Assembly: GCF_016702655.1 (NCBI RefSeq)
Contig: NZ_JADJDO010000002.1
Span: forward strand, 62,001 to 126,000
Origin: Ideonella sp.
GTDB lineage: Bacteria; Pseudomonadota; Gammaproteobacteria; Burkholderiales; Burkholderiaceae_C
Direction: 5' to 3'
DNA length: 64,000 nt
Positions 7,384-15,892 of the stretch are shown here, one piece after another (position 1 is the first letter of the stretch; every line of letters begins with the position of its first letter). Made by a program: the position numbers and the translations under genes. Under the pieces are notes generated by a model that had not been told where the DNA came from, did no database searches, and saw only the letters and a program-made list of their open reading frames with translations.

Positions 7384-9107
7384 AGCGACTCTCCACACCC
7401 GTGCGCCAGGTGCTCACGCTGGCGGCGCTGTTCGGCGTCTCGGCAGCCGTCTTCGCCGCCGGCGCCGACCTCGGCCAGGCCCAGCAGCAGGCGACCAACT
7501 GGACCGCGATCGGCATGTTCGGCACCTTCGTCGTCTTCACCCTGTTCATCACCAAGTGGGCCGCGTCGCGCACCAAGAGCGCGGCCGACTTCTACACTGC
7601 CGGCGGCGGCATCACCGGCTTCCAGAACGGGCTCGCGATCGCCGGCGACTACATGTCGGCGGCGTCGTTCCTCGGTATCTCGGCGGCGGTGATGGCATCG
7701 GGCTTCGACGGCCTGATCTATTCGATCGGCTTTCTCGTCGGCTGGCCGGTGATCACCTTCCTGATGGCCGAGCGGCTGCGCAACCTCGGCAAGTTCACGT
7801 TTGCCGACGTGGCGGCGTTCCGCTTCAGCCAGACCCCGATCCGCATCTTCGCCGCCTCGGGCACGCTGGTCGTCGTGGCCTTCTACCTGATCGCGCAGAT
7901 GGTCGGCGCCGGTCAGCTCATCAAGCTGCTGTTCGGCCTCGAGTACTGGATCGCGGTCGTCATCGTCGGCGCGCTGATGATGGTCTACGTGCTCTTCGGC
8001 GGGATGACCGCGACAACCTGGGTGCAGATCATCAAGGCCTGCCTGCTGCTCGGCGGTGCGAGCTTCATGGCGCTGTCGGTACTGTGGCACTTCGGATTCA
8101 GCCCCGAGGCACTCTTCGCCGGTGCGGTGAAGATCAAGTCCGATCTCGCGCTCAAGGACGGCAAGACCGCGGAAGCCGCAGCCACGCTCGGCCAGTCGAT
8201 CATGGGCCCGGGCAACTTCGTCAAGGACCCGATCTCGGCGATCAGCTTCGGCATGGCGCTGATGTTCGGCACCGCCGGCCTGCCGCACATCCTGATGCGC
8301 TTCTTCACCGTTCCGAGCGCCAAGGAAGCGCGCAAGTCGGTGATGTGGGCGACGGGCTGGATCGGCTACTTCTACCTGCTGACCTTCATCATCGGCTTCG
8401 GCGCGATCACCTTCGTCCTCACCAACCCCGAGTTCCTCGACGCCAAGGGCGCGCTGAAGGGCGGCGGCAACATGGCGGCGATTCACCTCGCCAACGCGGT
8501 CGGCGGCAACATCTTCCTCGGCTTCATCTCGGCGGTGGCGTTCGCGACCATCCTCGCGGTGGTGGCGGGCCTGACGCTGTCGGGCGCCTCGGCCGTGTCG
8601 CATGACCTCTACGCCACGGTCGTCAAGAAGGGCAAGGCCGACAGCGCCGCCGAGCTCAAGGTCTCGCGGCTGACCACGATCGCGCTCGGCATCATCGCCG
8701 TCGTGCTCGGCATTGCCTTCGAGAAGCAGAACATCGCCTTCATGGTGTCGCTGGCGTTCGCGATCGCCGCATCGGCCAACTTCCCGGTGCTCTTCATGAG
8801 CGTGCTGTGGAAGGACTGCACGACCAAGGGCGCGGTGATCGGCGGCTTCCTCGGGCTGATCTCGTCGGTGGTGCTGACGGTGGTGTCGCCGTCGGTGTGG
8901 GAAGCCACGCTCGGCAACCCCAAGGGCTCGGCGCTGTTCCCGTACACATCGCCGGCGCTGTTCTCGATGACGATCGGCTTCGTCGGCATCTGGCTGTTCT
9001 CGATCCTCGACCGTGGCCCGCGCGCCAGTATCGACCGTGAGGGCTTCCTGGCCCAGCAGGTGCGTTCGGAGACCGGCATCGGCGCCGCGGGCGCGAGCGG
9101 CCACTGA
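7380..9107 (+). CDS. actP: Cation/acetate symporter ActP
   Basis: A 575-residue sodium:solute symporter with about 13 membrane helices. Residues 1-25 look like the ActP signal-like leader. Family motifs include SAADFYTAGGGITGFQNGLA, the SSS core GDYMSAASFLGIS, and AVVAGLTLSGASAVSHDLYA late in the protein. It would take up acetate and other short monocarboxylates with a cation. Coupled to the DUF485 gene upstream, followed by a strong hairpin terminator and a cNMP/CBS regulator often found beside actP. Confidence 0.93.
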   Translation: MKRLSTPVRQVLTLAALFGVSAAVFAAGADLGQAQQQATNWTAIGMFGTFVVFTLFITKWAASRTKSAADFYTAGGGITGFQNGLAIAGDYMSAASFLGISAAVMASGFDGLIYSIGFLVGWPVITFLMAERLRNLGKFTFADVAAFRFSQTPIRIFAASGTLVVVAFYLIAQMVGAGQLIKLLFGLEYWIAVVIVGALMMVYVLFGGMTATTWVQIIKACLLLGGASFMALSVLWHFGFSPEALFAGAVKIKSDLALKDGKTAEAAATLGQSIMGPGNFVKDPISAISFGMALMFGTAGLPHILMRFFTVPSAKEARKSVMWATGWIGYFYLLTFIIGFGAITFVLTNPEFLDAKGALKGGGNMAAIHLANAVGGNIFLGFISAVAFATILAVVAGLTLSGASAVSHDLYATVVKKGKADSAAELKVSRLTTIALGIIAVVLGIAFEKQNIAFMVSLAFAIAASANFPVLFMSVLWKDCTTKGAVIGGFLGLISSVVLTVVSPSVWEATLGNPKGSALFPYTSPALFSMTIGFVGIWLFSILDRGPRASIDREGFLAQQVRSETGIGAAGASGH

Positions 9108-9162
9108 TCGCCAGGCGCGGGCGCGGGGGCGAGATCGATCGCCGTCGGCCTGCGCAGCAACC

Positions 9163-9199
9163 GACGGGACTGCGCGCTTCGAGCCGCAGTCCCGTCTTT
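9163..9199 (+). terminator. Rho-independent terminator after actP
   Basis: A perfect 12-base stem, GACGGGACTGCG (9163-9174) with CGCAGTCCCGTC (9185-9196), a 10-base loop, then TTTCTTC. It lies about 55 bases past the actP stop and 20 before the next gene, and should end the yjcH-actP message. Confidence 0.8.
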
Positions 9200-9219
9200 C
9201 TTCATAAGATAGTCCGACG

Positions 9220-11046
9220 ATGCGCGAGCCTGACGCCGCCCCTGCCTTTGCGTTCGACGTCGCGCCGTTCGACGTTCTCCGGCCCGACGAACGCGCGCAG
9301 GTGCGACGCGACGCCGTGGCGGTGACGCTGCCGGCAGCGACAGTGCTCTACGCGGGCGAAGAGCGGCCGCGGCATTGCTACCTGCTCACGCGCGGGCACG
9401 TCGAGGAGGTCCAGGCCGGCGAGGTCGTCGCCGTGCACGGCGCCGACGCGCTGATCGGCGCGCTCGCGGTGCTGACCGACCGCACGTCGAGCACCTGGAC
9501 CGCCTGCGGCGAGGTGGCTGCATTCGCCATTCCCCGGGCCCTGCTGCAGGCGCTGATCGCCGGCAACGCGAGCTTCGGGGCACGCCTTCTGGGCGCCCTG
9601 TCGCACGGCCTCGCGGCAAGCGCACAGCACAACCAGCAGCGCGAAATGCTCTCGCTGATGATGGTGCGCATTGCCGACGCCTACCTGCGCAAGCCCTTCT
9701 TCGTCGACGGCGCGGCGGATCTGGTGACGGTCTGCCGCGAGCTTGCCGCGCAGGGGCTCACCAACGCGCTCGTGCGCGACGGCGAGCGCCTGGGCATGTT
9801 CACGACCACCGACCTGCGCGATGCGCTGCTGCGCGAATCACCCCCTGCGGCGGTGGCCGTGCGCGAGGTCGCGCACTTCGACCTGATCGAGATGCGGCCC
9901 GAGGCAGAGCTCTTCGACGCGCTGCTGACGATGGTGCGCCATCGCGTGCACCGGGTGCTGGTGCGCGCTGCCGACGGCGAGATCCTCGGTGTGTTGACGC
10001 AGCTCGACCTGATGAGCTTCGTCTCCAACCATTCGCACATCATCGCGCTGCGCATCGAGCAGTCGGCATCGATCGCCGAGCTGCGCGAGGCAGCGCTGCA
10101 GATGGACGGGCTCGTCGCGCTGCTGCATGGCGGCGGCGTGCGCATCGAGGTCCTCACGGCGCTCGTGAGCGAACTCAACACGCGCGTCTTCGCGCGCCTG
10201 TGGGGATTCGTCGCGCCGCCAGAGCTCGTTGCCAACAGCTGCCTCGTCGTGATGGGCAGCGAGGGCCGCGGCGAGCAGATCCTGAAGACCGACCAGGACA
10301 ACGCGCTGCTGCTGCGCGACGGCTTCGAGTTTCCCGCCCTCGACGCGGTCGCGCAGCGCTTCAACGCCGCGCTCGCCGACTTCGGCTATCCGCCCTGCTC
10401 GGGCGGGATCATGCTCACCAATCCGCTCTGGCGCCAGCCGCTGGCCGGGTTTCGCGAGACGCTGCGCGACTGGGTCTACGGCCATGATCCCGAGGGCGTG
10501 ATGCACCTTGCGATCTTTTTCGACGCGGTCGCGGTGGCGGGCGACGCAGCGCTGCTGCAATCGGCGCGCCAGCACCTCGACGCCATCCTCGCCGGCGGCG
10601 ATGCCTTCCTGGCACGCTTTGCGCGTGCCGCCGACCAGTTCGCCGAGCCGGGCCACTGGTGGAGCCGGCTCACCGCAGCGCGCCGCGACGAACAGCCGAT
10701 CGACCTGAAGAAGCTCGGCACCTTCCCGATCGTGCACGGCGTGCGCGCGCTCGCGCTGCAGCACCACGTGCGCGCGCTCGCAACGGTGCAGCGCATCCGC
10801 AGTCTGGTCGATGCACGCCAGATCGATGCCGACCTCGCGCGCGACCTGATCGATGCGCTGCACTTCCTGATGGGCCTCAAGCTCAAGCACCAGTTGCGCC
10901 AGCGCCAGTTCGGCGAGACGCCGGGCAACCTCGTGCTGCCGTCGGCGATGGCGACGATGGAGCGCGACATGCTGCGCGACGCGCTCGCGATCATCAAGCG
11001 CTTTCGCCAGCACCTGGCGCAGCATTTCCGCTTCGACGCGCTCTGA
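9220..11046 (+). CDS. cNMP-binding / CBS / DUF294 nucleotidyltransferase-like regulator
   Basis: A 608-residue cytoplasmic protein with several parts in order: a cyclic-nucleotide-binding-like beta-roll (about 15-125), a pair of CBS domains (about 160-285, with GMFTTTDLRD and GVLTQLDLMSF as repeat ends), and a DUF294 nucleotidyltransferase-like domain whose signature VVMGSEGRGEQILKTDQDN keeps the GS and DxD motif of polymerase-beta-fold transferases, followed by a helical DUF294 C-terminal part. Homologues resemble GlnD-type uridylyltransferases and often sit by actP. Ligand and target are unknown; adenine nucleotide sensing by CBS is a reasonable guess. Confidence 0.85.
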   Translation: MREPDAAPAFAFDVAPFDVLRPDERAQVRRDAVAVTLPAATVLYAGEERPRHCYLLTRGHVEEVQAGEVVAVHGADALIGALAVLTDRTSSTWTACGEVAAFAIPRALLQALIAGNASFGARLLGALSHGLAASAQHNQQREMLSLMMVRIADAYLRKPFFVDGAADLVTVCRELAAQGLTNALVRDGERLGMFTTTDLRDALLRESPPAAVAVREVAHFDLIEMRPEAELFDALLTMVRHRVHRVLVRAADGEILGVLTQLDLMSFVSNHSHIIALRIEQSASIAELREAALQMDGLVALLHGGGVRIEVLTALVSELNTRVFARLWGFVAPPELVANSCLVVMGSEGRGEQILKTDQDNALLLRDGFEFPALDAVAQRFNAALADFGYPPCSGGIMLTNPLWRQPLAGFRETLRDWVYGHDPEGVMHLAIFFDAVAVAGDAALLQSARQHLDAILAGGDAFLARFARAADQFAEPGHWWSRLTAARRDEQPIDLKKLGTFPIVHGVRALALQHHVRALATVQRIRSLVDARQIDADLARDLIDALHFLMGLKLKHQLRQRQFGETPGNLVLPSAMATMERDMLRDALAIIKRFRQHLAQHFRFDAL

Positions 11047-11120
11047 CCGGCCCGGATTGACTGCGCGCAAGCGGGGCCGCACCGCTTCTGCCATGATCGT
11101 CGCGAGGATCGGATCGAAGC

Positions 11121-12071
11121 ATGCAGTTCAAGGACTACTACGCAACCCTCGGCGTCGAGCGCGGCGCGAGCGAGGACGAGATCAAGCGCGCCTTTCGCAA
11201 GCTCGCGCGCAAGCACCATCCCGACGTCAGCAAGGCCACCGACGCTGCGGCGCGCATGCAGGAGCTCAACGAGGCCTACGACGTGCTGCGCGATCCCGAG
11301 AAGCGCGCCGCCTACGACCAGATCGGGCAGGGCCGCCAGGGCGGCCAGGAGTTCAGCCCGCCGCCGGGCTGGGACGCGGGCTTCGAGTTCAGCGGCGCGC
11401 CGGGCGGCGGCGCCGATTTCGGTGCCCACAGCGATTTCTTCGAAGCCCTGTTCGGCGCCGCGCAACGCGGCGGCGGGCGCGCGCGGCACGGCGGCGCGGC
11501 GCGGGGCGAAGATCACCACGCCCGGATCATGATCCCGCTCGAGGACGCCTTCCACGGCGCGACGCGCACGCTCACGCTGCGCAGCCCCGAACTCGATGCA
11601 AGCGGTCATGTCGTGCTGCGCGAACGCCAGTTGAGCGTCAAGATCCCGAAGGGCATCCGCGCCGGGCAGCAGATCCGCCTTACCGGGCAGGGCACGCCCG
11701 GCTTCGGCGGCGCGGCCGCGGGCGACCTCTATCTCGAGGTGCAGTTCGAACCGCACCGGCGCTACCGCGTCGACGGGCGCGACATCTTCCTGACGCTGCG
11801 TGTCGCGCCCTGGGAGGCTGCCCTCGGTGCCGCGGTGCCGGTGCGCACGCCCGAGGGTGCGGTGGAATTGAACGTCCCCGCCGGATCCCAGGGCGGGCGC
11901 AAGTTGCGCCTGCGCGGCCGCGGCATTCCCGGCAACCCGCCGGGCGACCTGTACGCGGTGCTCGAGATCGTGCTGCCCGCTGCCACCGGCGACAAGGCGC
12001 GCGCGCTCTACACGCAGATGGCGACCGAACTCGCCTTCGACCCGCGGGCACAAGATCTGGAGGCGCCATGA
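11121..12071 (+). CDS. cbpA: DnaJ-class co-chaperone CbpA
   Basis: A 316-residue J-domain protein. The J domain is at residues 1-70 with the HPD tripeptide at 33-35 that stimulates the DnaK ATPase. A Gly/Phe-rich linker follows (about 75-125), then the two C-terminal substrate-binding beta domains, without the zinc fingers of DnaJ, which marks the CbpA type. Its TGA overlaps the ATG of cbpM (12068-12071), the usual pairing. Confidence 0.93.
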   Translation: MQFKDYYATLGVERGASEDEIKRAFRKLARKHHPDVSKATDAAARMQELNEAYDVLRDPEKRAAYDQIGQGRQGGQEFSPPPGWDAGFEFSGAPGGGADFGAHSDFFEALFGAAQRGGGRARHGGAARGEDHHARIMIPLEDAFHGATRTLTLRSPELDASGHVVLRERQLSVKIPKGIRAGQQIRLTGQGTPGFGGAAAGDLYLEVQFEPHRRYRVDGRDIFLTLRVAPWEAALGAAVPVRTPEGAVELNVPAGSQGGRKLRLRGRGIPGNPPGDLYAVLEIVLPAATGDKARALYTQMATELAFDPRAQDLEAP

Positions 12072-12370
12072 CAAGCTTCGTCACCCTGAGCGGCACCTGC
12101 CTCGGTGAACAGGACTGGCTCGAACTCGAGGACTTTGCCCGCGCCTGCGGTGTCGAGGCGCAGTTCGTGCGCGAACTCGTCGACGAGGGGCTCGTGCAGC
12201 CGCCGCAGCCGTGGCGCTTCGGCGGGGATGAGATCGCGCGCGTGCGGCGCATCTGCCGCCTGCAGCGCGACTTCGAGGCCAACCTGCAGAGCGTCGGCGT
12301 GATGCTCGAGCTGCTCGACGAGGTCGAGCGCCTGCAGCGGGCGCTGGTTCGGGCCGGCCTTTCCGCCTGA
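12068..12370 (+). CDS. cbpM: Chaperone modulator CbpM
   Basis: A 100-residue MerR-like helical protein with the CbpM features: a helix-turn-helix-like region (LEDFARACGVEAQFVRELVD, about 21-40), then RFGGDEIARVRRICRLQRDF and a leucine-rich C-terminal helix. In E. coli CbpM binds the CbpA J domain and blocks it. The ATGA overlap with cbpA means coupled translation and supports the assignment. Confidence 0.88.
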   Translation: MTSFVTLSGTCLGEQDWLELEDFARACGVEAQFVRELVDEGLVQPPQPWRFGGDEIARVRRICRLQRDFEANLQSVGVMLELLDEVERLQRALVRAGLSA

Positions 12371-12374
12371 CCGG

Positions 12375-12713
12375 TCAGACCCGGCGCGCGAGCGGGCCGA
12401 GCGCCAAGCGCTCGAGCTGCCCCAGGCGGCGCTCGAACTCTGCCGACGCGAGCAGCGAGCGCTGCAGCAGTCCGCACTGCACCCCGGCGGCGTGCTGCGC
12501 ACGCGCCAGGTCGAAAGGCCAACTCAGGCTGGCCGCAGCCCAGTTCCGGGTTGCGTAGGCCGGCGGCGCGACTGCCATTGGCGGCGCAACAGCGGACTCG
12601 ACCATCGCCGGGCGCCAGGCCACCGGCTGGCGCTGCATCAGGCTCCGAGCAAGATCGAGTGGCCAGATCGACAGCGCGCCCAACCAGCGGGCCCAGGAGA
12701 TCAGCATCTGCAT
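12375..12713 (-). CDS. Small hypothetical protein with a repeated WPxDLAR motif
   Basis: A 112-residue protein of unknown family. Two similar amphipathic segments are visible: LSIWPLDLARSLMQ (about 14-27) and LSWPFDLARAQHAA (about 63-76), separated by a proline/alanine-rich linker, followed by a leucine-rich helix (LLQRSLLASAEFERRLGQLERL). Such helices recall phasins or other surface-binding proteins, but I cannot assign it. It lies 21 bases downstream of the LysR gene on the same strand and ends five bases past the convergent cbpM stop. Confidence 0.5.
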   Translation of the reverse strand: MQMLISWARWLGALSIWPLDLARSLMQRQPVAWRPAMVESAVAPPMAVAPPAYATRNWAAASLSWPFDLARAQHAAGVQCGLLQRSLLASAEFERRLGQLERLALGPLARRV

Positions 12714-12734
12714 ACCAGTCCTTGGTAGTTACCC

Positions 12735-13751
12735 TTAGCCTAGCACGGCGGCGTTTCTCGCGCCCAGGTGCTCGGCGGGCGCCGTGCAGCGCTCGCCACC
12801 CGACGCGGGAGCGGGGTCGGGGAGCAGCGGCACCGTCTGCTCGAGGGTGGCGCGCATCCACCGCTGCGCGGGGTCGTCGTCGCCGCGGCGGTGCCAGGCC
12901 AGCATCATGGCAATGGCCGGCACCTGCAGCGGCAATGCCCGGCAGGCCAGATCGTCGGCAAAGCCGGTCGCCGGGACGAAGCTGAGCGGCAGCACGGCAA
13001 GCAGGTCGGTCTGGCGCACGATGCAGGCCGCGCTGTGGAACTGGTTGACGGTGAGCATGACCTTGCGCGCGCGCCCGGCACGAGCCAGGGCTTCATCGAC
13101 GGGGTCGTGCGTGCGCCCGGTGAAGCTGACCCGTACGTGGCGCGCCGTCAGGTAGGCGTCGAGCGACAGCGCAGGCTCGTCGGCGAGCGGGTGGCCGCGG
13201 CGCATCACGCACACGGTTTCGCAGGTCCAGAGGCGCTCTGCGCGCACCGTGGCTGCATCCCCTTCAGTCGCCAGCGCAGCCGGCAGGTCCGGGAAGAAGC
13301 CCAACGCCAGGTCGGCGTCGCCATGGTCGAGCAGGCTGCGCGGATCGCGCGTCGCCAACGGCACGAAGCGCAGCCCGGGTTGCGCGTGCGCGGCGTCGAG
13401 GACGCGCATCAGCGGTGGCACGACGACGGCCGCCGTGGCGTCGGCCATCGCGAGCGTGAAGCTGCGCTCGTCGTGCTGCGGGTCGAAGGGCTGCGGCTCG
13501 AAGGCTTCGCGCAGCCCGGCGAGCGCCGCGCGCACCGTCGGCCACAGGGCCTCTGCGTGGCGCGTCGGCGTGACGCCTGTCGGCGCGGGCACGAACAACT
13601 CCTCCTGGGTCGCCTCGCGCAGCCGGCGCAGCGCATTGCTCGCTGCGGGCTGGCTCATCGCCAGGCGGTCCGCAGCGCGGGTGACGTTGCGTTCGCTCAT
13701 CACCATGTCGAAGACCCGAAGCAGGTTCAGATCGAGGGTGCGAAAGTTCAT
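12735..13751 (-). CDS. LysR-family transcriptional regulator
   Basis: A 338-residue LysR regulator. The winged HTH is at residues 1-65 (FRTLDLNLLRVFDMVMSERN, then AADRLAMSQPAASNALRRLR), followed by the periplasmic-binding-like effector domain (about 90-305). The DLNLLRVFD start resembles the NodD/PcpR/LeuO-like subgroup. The C-terminal tail of about 30 residues is longer than usual and low in complexity. It faces a small plus-strand gene and lies upstream of the nitrate block; target and effector are unknown. Confidence 0.88.
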   Translation of the reverse strand: MNFRTLDLNLLRVFDMVMSERNVTRAADRLAMSQPAASNALRRLREATQEELFVPAPTGVTPTRHAEALWPTVRAALAGLREAFEPQPFDPQHDERSFTLAMADATAAVVVPPLMRVLDAAHAQPGLRFVPLATRDPRSLLDHGDADLALGFFPDLPAALATEGDAATVRAERLWTCETVCVMRRGHPLADEPALSLDAYLTARHVRVSFTGRTHDPVDEALARAGRARKVMLTVNQFHSAACIVRQTDLLAVLPLSFVPATGFADDLACRALPLQVPAIAMMLAWHRRGDDDPAQRWMRATLEQTVPLLPDPAPASGGERCTAPAEHLGARNAAVLG

Positions 13752-13892
13752 TCGTCGTGGCCAGGGCCGGGCCCATTCACGGCCGGAATGGCCCGATTCA
13801 GACCCTGAATTAGCGCATCATAAGGGAAAACCCTAGCATCTCGTCACGCCGGGGCTTGCTTGCCCCGGCGACAGGAGTGAAAGGAGTCCCCG

Positions 13893-14141
13893 ATGTCTAC
13901 CCACATTGCCAAGTTCATGGTCCCGCCCTCGGTCGCGGTACCGCGCGGCGCCGCTTGGGCATCGCGATTGTTCGAGAGTTTGTTGCGCACTGGCAACACT
14001 GTCTGGTGTGCGCTGGAGAGCGCGGGCCAGGCCCGCGCCCGGCGCGAACTGCTGCGCCTGGCCGAACGCCACGCCGACCAACCCGACTTCGCGCGCCAGT
14101 TGCGCGACGCGGCCAACCGCGCCGTGATGCGCGGCGATTGA
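13893..14141 (+). CDS. Small hypothetical protein, 82 residues
   Basis: A small soluble protein with a strong ribosome-binding site (AAAGGAG at about 13880, seven to nine bases before the ATG) that supports real translation. It is rich in Arg and Ala and mainly helical (LFESLLRTGNTVWCALE, then RARRELLRLAERHADQ). The size and the RRELLRLAE-type pattern recall DUF1127/YjiS-like small proteins, but the match is too weak to name it. It lies between a divergent LysR regulator and the narK-like gene. Confidence 0.6.
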   Translation: MSTHIAKFMVPPSVAVPRGAAWASRLFESLLRTGNTVWCALESAGQARARRELLRLAERHADQPDFARQLRDAANRAVMRGD

Positions 14142-14475
14142 CCGCCACGGGGACCGTTCGAGCGACCTGAGCGGTACCCGGTACCCGGCACGCTGTTCAG
14201 CAGTACCGGGACGAGGCACTTCGACGATCCGTTCGTGGCGGTCCGCACGTAGCAGGGTTCAAGCCCGCCTGCGCTTGCGGCCGCAAGGCCTGGTGGCCGC
14301 CAGTTCGGCAAGCCCGATGCCCGACCGGCCCGGGCATGGCACTTGCAGTGGCTGCTGCAAGCAATGCGACGATGCACCGGCTGGGTGAATTCCAGCGCGG
14401 CGGTGATCCGACCATGCTGCGCAGCGGCTCGCGCCGTGGCGCCCACGCCGCTGCCCTTCCGATCGCCTCGATGCC
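14142..14475. promoter_or_regulatory. Gene-free stretch upstream of the narK-like gene, with two dyads
   Basis: No credible gene in 334 bases. Just after the small gene, CCCGGTAC (14177-14184) pairs with GTACCGGG (14203-14210), a possible weak terminator. Further on, CTTGCAG (14342-14348) and CTGCAAG (14355-14361) form a perfect 7-6-7 dyad about 115 bases before the transporter start, a plausible operator for its regulation. The protein that would bind is not known. Confidence 0.35.
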
Positions 14476-15804
14476 ATGCACAGTTTCAGGTCGTTCCTTC
14501 GCACCGGACACGGGCCGACGCTTTTCGCGGCCTTCCTCTATTTCTCGTTCTCGTGCTGCATCTGGGTGCTCAACGGTGCGATGGCGCCGTTCATCAGCGA
14601 GACCTTCGACCTGAGCCCGGCGCAGAAGGGCCTGATGCTGTCGGTGCCGATCATCGCCGGTGCGCTGATGCGTTTTCCGCTCGGCCTGCTGTCGCAATAC
14701 ATCGGCCGCAAGAACGCGACCCTGGTCGAGATGGCGTTGATTCTCGTCGCGATGCTGTTCGGCACCTTCATCGTCGACAGCTTCAGCGACCTGCTCGCGA
14801 TGGGCGTGCTGCTCGGCATCGCGGGGGCGAGCTTCGGCGTTGCGCTATCGCTCGGTTCGGGGTCGTTCCCGCCCCGGCACAAGGGCCTGGCGATGGGCCT
14901 GGTGGGTGCCGGCAACGTCGGTACCGCGGTCTCGGTGCTGGTGGCGCCGCCGCTCGCGCAGTGGCTGGGCTGGCAGGCGGTCTACGCGGTCGCCGCGGCG
15001 GCGATCCTGGTGCCGATGCTGGTCATGATCTTCTTCGCCCAGGAACCGCCCGATGTCGACAGCCACGCCAGCCTGCGCGAACACATCGCCTGCCTGTTCG
15101 AGAGCGACGGCTGGGCGTTCAGCCTGATCTACGGCGTGACCTTCGGCGGCTTCATCGGCCTGACGACCTTCCTGCCGTCCTACTACCACGACCAGTTCGG
15201 CGTCAGCAAGGTGCAGGCGGGCCAGTTGACGATGCTTGCTGCGTTCATGGGCGCGGCGGTGCGCGTGCTCGGCGGCTGGATCTCCGACCGCTGGGGCGGC
15301 GTCAACACGCTGACCTGGGTCCTCGTGATCGTCGGAGCCGGCTTGACGCTGGCCGGCTTCTCGTCGGGGTCGCTGGCCGCGACGACCTTGCTGCTGATTG
15401 TCTGCTTCGCGGCGCTCGGCGCAGGCAACGGCGCCTTGTTCCAGCTCGTTCCGCTGCGCTGGCCGGCAAGCACCGCGGTGGCAGGCTCGATGATCGGCGA
15501 GATCGGCGCCCTGGGCGGCGGCCTGGTCCCGAACGCGATGGGCCTGTCCAAGCAGTACCTGGGCAGCTACGCCTGGGGCTTCGTGCTGTTCGCCGCGTTG
15601 TCCTTCACGATGCTCGGCGTGATGCGGGTGATGCAGATCCGCTGGACCCGCACCTGGGCGGAGAAGGGTGGCCGCGCCAAGGGCGCGGCCACCCTTTCGG
15701 CGCTGGCCAACCTCGCGCGACCCGCGACGCATGAAACGCGTGCCTTCGTCCCCGGCAGGGGACCGGTCGCCGCAGGTGACCAGGGGAGCGCGGCGCCGCA
15801 CTAG
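14476..15804 (+). CDS. narK: NarK/NasA-type nitrate/nitrite MFS transporter
   Basis: A 442-residue major facilitator with about 12 membrane helices. Family features are FSCCIWVLNGAMAPFISETF in helix 1, PLGLLSQYIGRKN in the 2-3 loop, and GLAMGLVGAGNVGTA and SMIGEIGALGGGLVPN, which match the glycine-rich nitrate signatures of the NNP family. It most likely imports nitrate for the assimilatory reductases encoded next. The last roughly 40 residues are hydrophilic and look like an extension past the normal end; a strong hairpin lies inside their coding sequence. Confidence 0.88.
   Translation: MHSFRSFLRTGHGPTLFAAFLYFSFSCCIWVLNGAMAPFISETFDLSPAQKGLMLSVPIIAGALMRFPLGLLSQYIGRKNATLVEMALILVAMLFGTFIVDSFSDLLAMGVLLGIAGASFGVALSLGSGSFPPRHKGLAMGLVGAGNVGTAVSVLVAPPLAQWLGWQAVYAVAAAAILVPMLVMIFFAQEPPDVDSHASLREHIACLFESDGWAFSLIYGVTFGGFIGLTTFLPSYYHDQFGVSKVQAGQLTMLAAFMGAAVRVLGGWISDRWGGVNTLTWVLVIVGAGLTLAGFSSGSLAATTLLLIVCFAALGAGNGALFQLVPLRWPASTAVAGSMIGEIGALGGGLVPNAMGLSKQYLGSYAWGFVLFAALSFTMLGVMRVMQIRWTRTWAEKGGRAKGAATLSALANLARPATHETRAFVPGRGPVAAGDQGSAAPH
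15666..15697 (+). terminator. Hairpin with short T-run inside the 3' end of narK
   Basis: GGGTGGCCGCGCC (15666-15678) pairs perfectly with GGCGCGGCCACCC (15682-15694) around a three-base loop and is followed by TTT. It has the form of an intrinsic terminator but lies about 110 bases before the stop codon. The simplest reading is that the ancestral stop was close to this point and read-through extended the frame. Confidence 0.5.
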
Positions 15805-15808
15805 CGGG

Positions 15809-15842
15809 CCGAACCCGATCCGGGTCTCCCGGTCGGGTTCGG
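15809..15842. terminator. Bidirectional terminator hairpin between convergent genes
   Basis: CCGAACCCGA (15809-15818) pairs with TCGGGTTCGG (15833-15842), extended inward by TCCGGG/CCCGG with one bulged base. More GC palindromes follow up to about 15880. It separates narK from the convergent kinase/phosphatase gene. Confidence 0.6.
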
Positions 15843-15892
15843 AGCCCCCGCGGGGGGCGGCCGCCCGGCGGCCGGGGGTCGTCAGTCTCGCT

